A stretch of 64,000 nt of DNA from NCBI GenBank assembly GCA_937136055.1, contig CAKZOD010000027.1, positions 1 to 64,000 on the forward strand, in the 5' to 3' direction. The position numbers and the translations under genes were made by a program. Below the pieces are notes generated by a model. It had not been told where the DNA came from, did no database searches, and worked only from the letters and a program-made list of their open reading frames with translations. Positions 61,935 to 64,000 of the stretch are shown here, one piece after another; the first letter of the stretch is position 1; the number at the start of each line of letters is the position of its first letter. The stretch comes from an uncultured Oceanospirillaceae bacterium (GTDB taxonomy: Bacteria > Pseudomonadota > Gammaproteobacteria > Pseudomonadales > Balneatricaceae).

Positions 61935-63392
61935 CTAGGCTCTAGGGATACTATCCTTTATACGCCACAATAACTCTTCAGCTGGGACGGAAGCTGCTTC
62001 TTCGCCTTTCTTATTAAGTACTGTTAAGAAAGTAGCATTACCGCGGTGTAGAAGCTTAAGCCGATACCCAGCGGTTAGCTGATACATATTCGTATCCGCG
62101 TTAAAGAAGCCTTTGTTAAAGCCTCTATTAAAGTTATAAACAACTTTACCTCCTAGCCAAACTTTAAAACCTTCTTGGTTTGCAGGGTGGTTAGGATCAG
62201 TGATTCCCACTTCTTTACTGGAATCAACTTGCCCTTTTGAGCTATAGCTAACATTTTTGGCTGCCCCCCCTTTATCTTCATCATCGCCAAAGCCAAATGA
62301 GGATAACGATATAGGTCCACGATCACCATGCAACCACTCAAAGAACCCCCTGCTCTTAACAGTACGCGGCGTTAACGAAGTAAAGGTTAAGTAAAACGTT
62401 TTATCATCAAAATCCTTTGTACCAACATCAATTTGGTTAGCAACTAAAGAGTTTTCAACTAAGCGCCACGTATTCTCAACTGAACCTGTAATTTTCAAAG
62501 CGGGTTTGCCATTCGCATTACGGCCAAACAATACTGTACCTGGGCGCTGAGCTTGCTTGAACTTACTTGCCAGTAAACCACTGCCCTGCTCTGTACTGGT
62601 TGATTTACTCATAAAGCGCAGCAACTCGTACAACATATCAGCTTTATAAGATAAGTTTTGTGCTTCACTGTTCCAGTCAACAGCGCTTACTTCTTCACTA
62701 GCTGGGTATTGCACATGCTCCATACTAATGACTGTACGCTGGTTGTTCTCGCTTTGTGGTCTTAGCTTAATCCGGACTTTATTCTTACTATCACCTTTAA
62801 CACGTTGGAAAGTCAGCTTCTTAATCCAGCTATCCACAACCCCGAATTGGTCCGCTTTAATAACAACCCAATCGCTTTCAATAGTGCCCTGCTGAGGATT
62901 AACATCAGCGATGCCTAAATTATTGAATTCCATGAACTGCTGCGCTTTGGGCCAAATTTCATTGATAGGCGCATCAACTAAAACAACCTTACCCGTGCCA
63001 TCTTGTTTCACGTTGACAGACTCTGAGCCTGAATCCGCATAGAAGTAGTCAGGGCGCTTAATAGTATTAATCGACTTGCCCGATGTGCCGCCTACTCTTG
63101 GAATTTCCATCGCATCTTGAGTTTGCTTAGCCTCTAGTTGCTCCGGAATACTTAAGCGCTTGCTAGATGTTACTTTTTGATAAGCGTTTGAGCGATCATG
63201 AATTAGGCCGTCTTTGCCGTATAAGGCATTGTTCGATAAAGTACCACACCCTCCTAAAAGAACGGTACTGCACAAGGTAGCAATGCCAAAACGTTTGGCC
63301 AACGCTGGCTTTGTTAGCGTTAGCGAACGATTGAGCGCCCGATCTTGCTCCACATTTAGATAATGATTTGATCTACTGTGTTGGTATTTCAT
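61935..63392 (-). CDS. bamC: Outer-membrane assembly lipoprotein BamC
   Basis: Lipoprotein of the BAM complex that inserts outer-membrane proteins, 485 residues against about 344 in Escherichia coli. The signal region is long: the lipobox LLGGC with Cys49 follows a basic 30-residue leader. Two helix-grip domains are recognisable (about 125–260 and 295–485). The second contains an extra stretch (about 345–430, with GDRGPISLSSFGFGDDEDKGG and NQEGFKVWLGGKVVYNFNRGF). GAGGTAGT in front of the ATG confirms the long leader. It follows dapA by 45 bp, as in related bacteria, and ends at a terminator. Confidence 0.9.
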   Translation of the reverse strand: MKYQHSRSNHYLNVEQDRALNRSLTLTKPALAKRFGIATLCSTVLLGGCGTLSNNALYGKDGLIHDRSNAYQKVTSSKRLSIPEQLEAKQTQDAMEIPRVGGTSGKSINTIKRPDYFYADSGSESVNVKQDGTGKVVLVDAPINEIWPKAQQFMEFNNLGIADVNPQQGTIESDWVVIKADQFGVVDSWIKKLTFQRVKGDSKNKVRIKLRPQSENNQRTVISMEHVQYPASEEVSAVDWNSEAQNLSYKADMLYELLRFMSKSTSTEQGSGLLASKFKQAQRPGTVLFGRNANGKPALKITGSVENTWRLVENSLVANQIDVGTKDFDDKTFYLTFTSLTPRTVKSRGFFEWLHGDRGPISLSSFGFGDDEDKGGAAKNVSYSSKGQVDSSKEVGITDPNHPANQEGFKVWLGGKVVYNFNRGFNKGFFNADTNMYQLTAGYRLKLLHRGNATFLTVLNKKGEEAASVPAEELLWRIKDSIPRA

Positions 63393-63437
63393 ACTACCTC
63401 GATTGTCTTTTTATACTAATTTTCAGCTTATACTCGA

Positions 63438-64000
63438 TTAAAGCTGTTTGGCACTTTGCATAGCGCTCATTAGCGGCGCTGTGTACTGATTAGAGAGCGG
63501 CGTTAAAGGCAAACGTATTCCCTTTCCCATCAAACCTAATTCAGAAACAGCCCATTTAACTGGAATGGGGTTTGACTCTACAAACAATTGATTATGAAGC
63601 TCCATCAAGCTCTCATTTAATGCTCTTGCTTGACCAGCCTCACCCGCTATTGCTAATTCGCAGAGCTTGGACATCTGCTTTGGAACAACGTTCGCTGTGA
63701 CAGAAATATTACCGTGGCCACCCGCAAGCATAAGCTCCACAGCAGTAATATCATCACCAGAATAAACAGCAAAGCCTTCAGGTGCATTTGCTACTAGTGA
63801 TCTATTACGCTCTACATCTCCCGTCGCATCTTTAATCCCAATAATATTTTCAACATCGTTAGCCAACCTTAACGTCGTTTCTTCTTGCATATCTGCCACA
63901 GTACGACCTGGCACATTATAAAGTATCTGTGGAATATCCACAGCTTCTGCAATCGTTTTAAAGTGCAGATACATACCTTCTTGAGTAGGCTTATTGTAGT
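63438..64000 (-). CDS. dapA: 4-hydroxy-tetrahydrodipicolinate synthase, C-terminal part
   Basis: Lysine- and diaminopimelate-pathway enzyme condensing pyruvate with aspartate semialdehyde. The window ends inside the gene: the visible 187 codons begin at [13 protein letters not shown] and run to the stop at 63438, so the N-terminal third lies beyond 64000. GIKDATGD holds the Schiff-base lysine and YNVPGRT the family arginine/tyrosine region. dapA directly precedes bamC, the conserved arrangement. Confidence 0.95.
   Translation of the reverse strand, partial: YNKPTQEGMYLHFKTIAEAVDIPQILYNVPGRTVADMQEETTLRLANDVENIIGIKDATGDVERNRSLVANAPEGFAVYSGDDITAVELMLAGGHGNISVTANVVPKQMSKLCELAIAGEAGQARALNESLMELHNQLFVESNPIPVKWAVSELGLMGKGIRLPLTPLSNQYTAPLMSAMQSAKQL

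Overview
This is a 64 kb stretch of chromosome from a low-to-moderate GC gammaproteobacterium, probably marine. Gene order supports the class assignment: prmA–DUF3426–dusB–fis–purH–purD, gap divergent from mfd, and dapA–bamC–purC all follow the arrangement I know from Pseudomonadales, Oceanospirillales and Cellvibrionales. The long (367-residue) PurC and the long BamC point away from Pseudomonas itself. I cannot name the genus. No rRNA, tRNA, CRISPR array, prophage or intact insertion sequence was seen.

Layout. 0.2–1.6 kb (+): a hydrolase and a lipoprotein. 1.9–8.8 kb (-): TonB-dependent siderophore receptor and PepSY membrane protein, a NIPSNAP-like protein, then a small operon of nucleotidyltransferase, acetyltransferase and HExxH membrane protein. 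9.4–12.1 kb (+): PAS-PAS-GGDEF-EAL protein and an Lrp-type regulator. 12.1–25.3 kb (-): ureohydrolase, solute-binding protein, acetyltransferases, a thioesterase, a complete LIV/HAAT-type ABC importer led by tryptophan 2,3-dioxygenase, a 263-bp MITE-like element, and a SiaB–SiaC–HD-GYP signalling operon. 25.8–35.1 kb (+): the translation and purine block, a TPR lipoprotein and thioredoxin 2. 35.1–37.6 kb (-): solute-binding protein and class I fumarase. 38.1–41.1 kb (+): HxlR regulator, NudC, EamA exporter, globin. 41.1–43.6 kb (-): PhzF protein and long-form GAPDH. 43.8–47.7 kb (+): Mfd and a GFA-family protein. 47.8–53.8 kb (-): pqiA1-pqiA2-pqiB-pqiC, a membrane GGDEF protein, YbiB. 54.1–60.6 kb (+): RlmD and RluA, a PfkB kinase, a surface subtilase lipoprotein with a PrcB-like partner. 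60.7–64.0 kb (-): purC, bamC and the truncated dapA.

How the genes connect. Purine synthesis is represented by purH, purD and purC. Outer-membrane upkeep is represented by BamC and Pqi. Cyclic-di-GMP turnover is represented three times: a GGDEF-EAL protein, an HD-GYP protein under a SiaB/SiaC partner-switch, and a membrane GGDEF protein. The kynA–transporter block suggests uptake and breakdown of tryptophan or a related aromatic compound.

The most unusual items are the MITE-like element at 22.0–22.3 kb, whose ends and TTAG flanks resemble the IS5 subgroup; the Sia module with an HD-GYP phosphodiesterase where the described system has a diguanylate cyclase; the subtilase–PrcB lipoprotein pair, which recalls dentilisin; the hairpin-rich leader of the TonB receptor gene; and several short tandem repeats with regular periods (7, 15, 20 and 21 bp) in gene-upstream regions. 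Many genes start with GTG or TTG, or at an internal ATG that has the better ribosome-binding site. I moved starts accordingly and say so in each entry.
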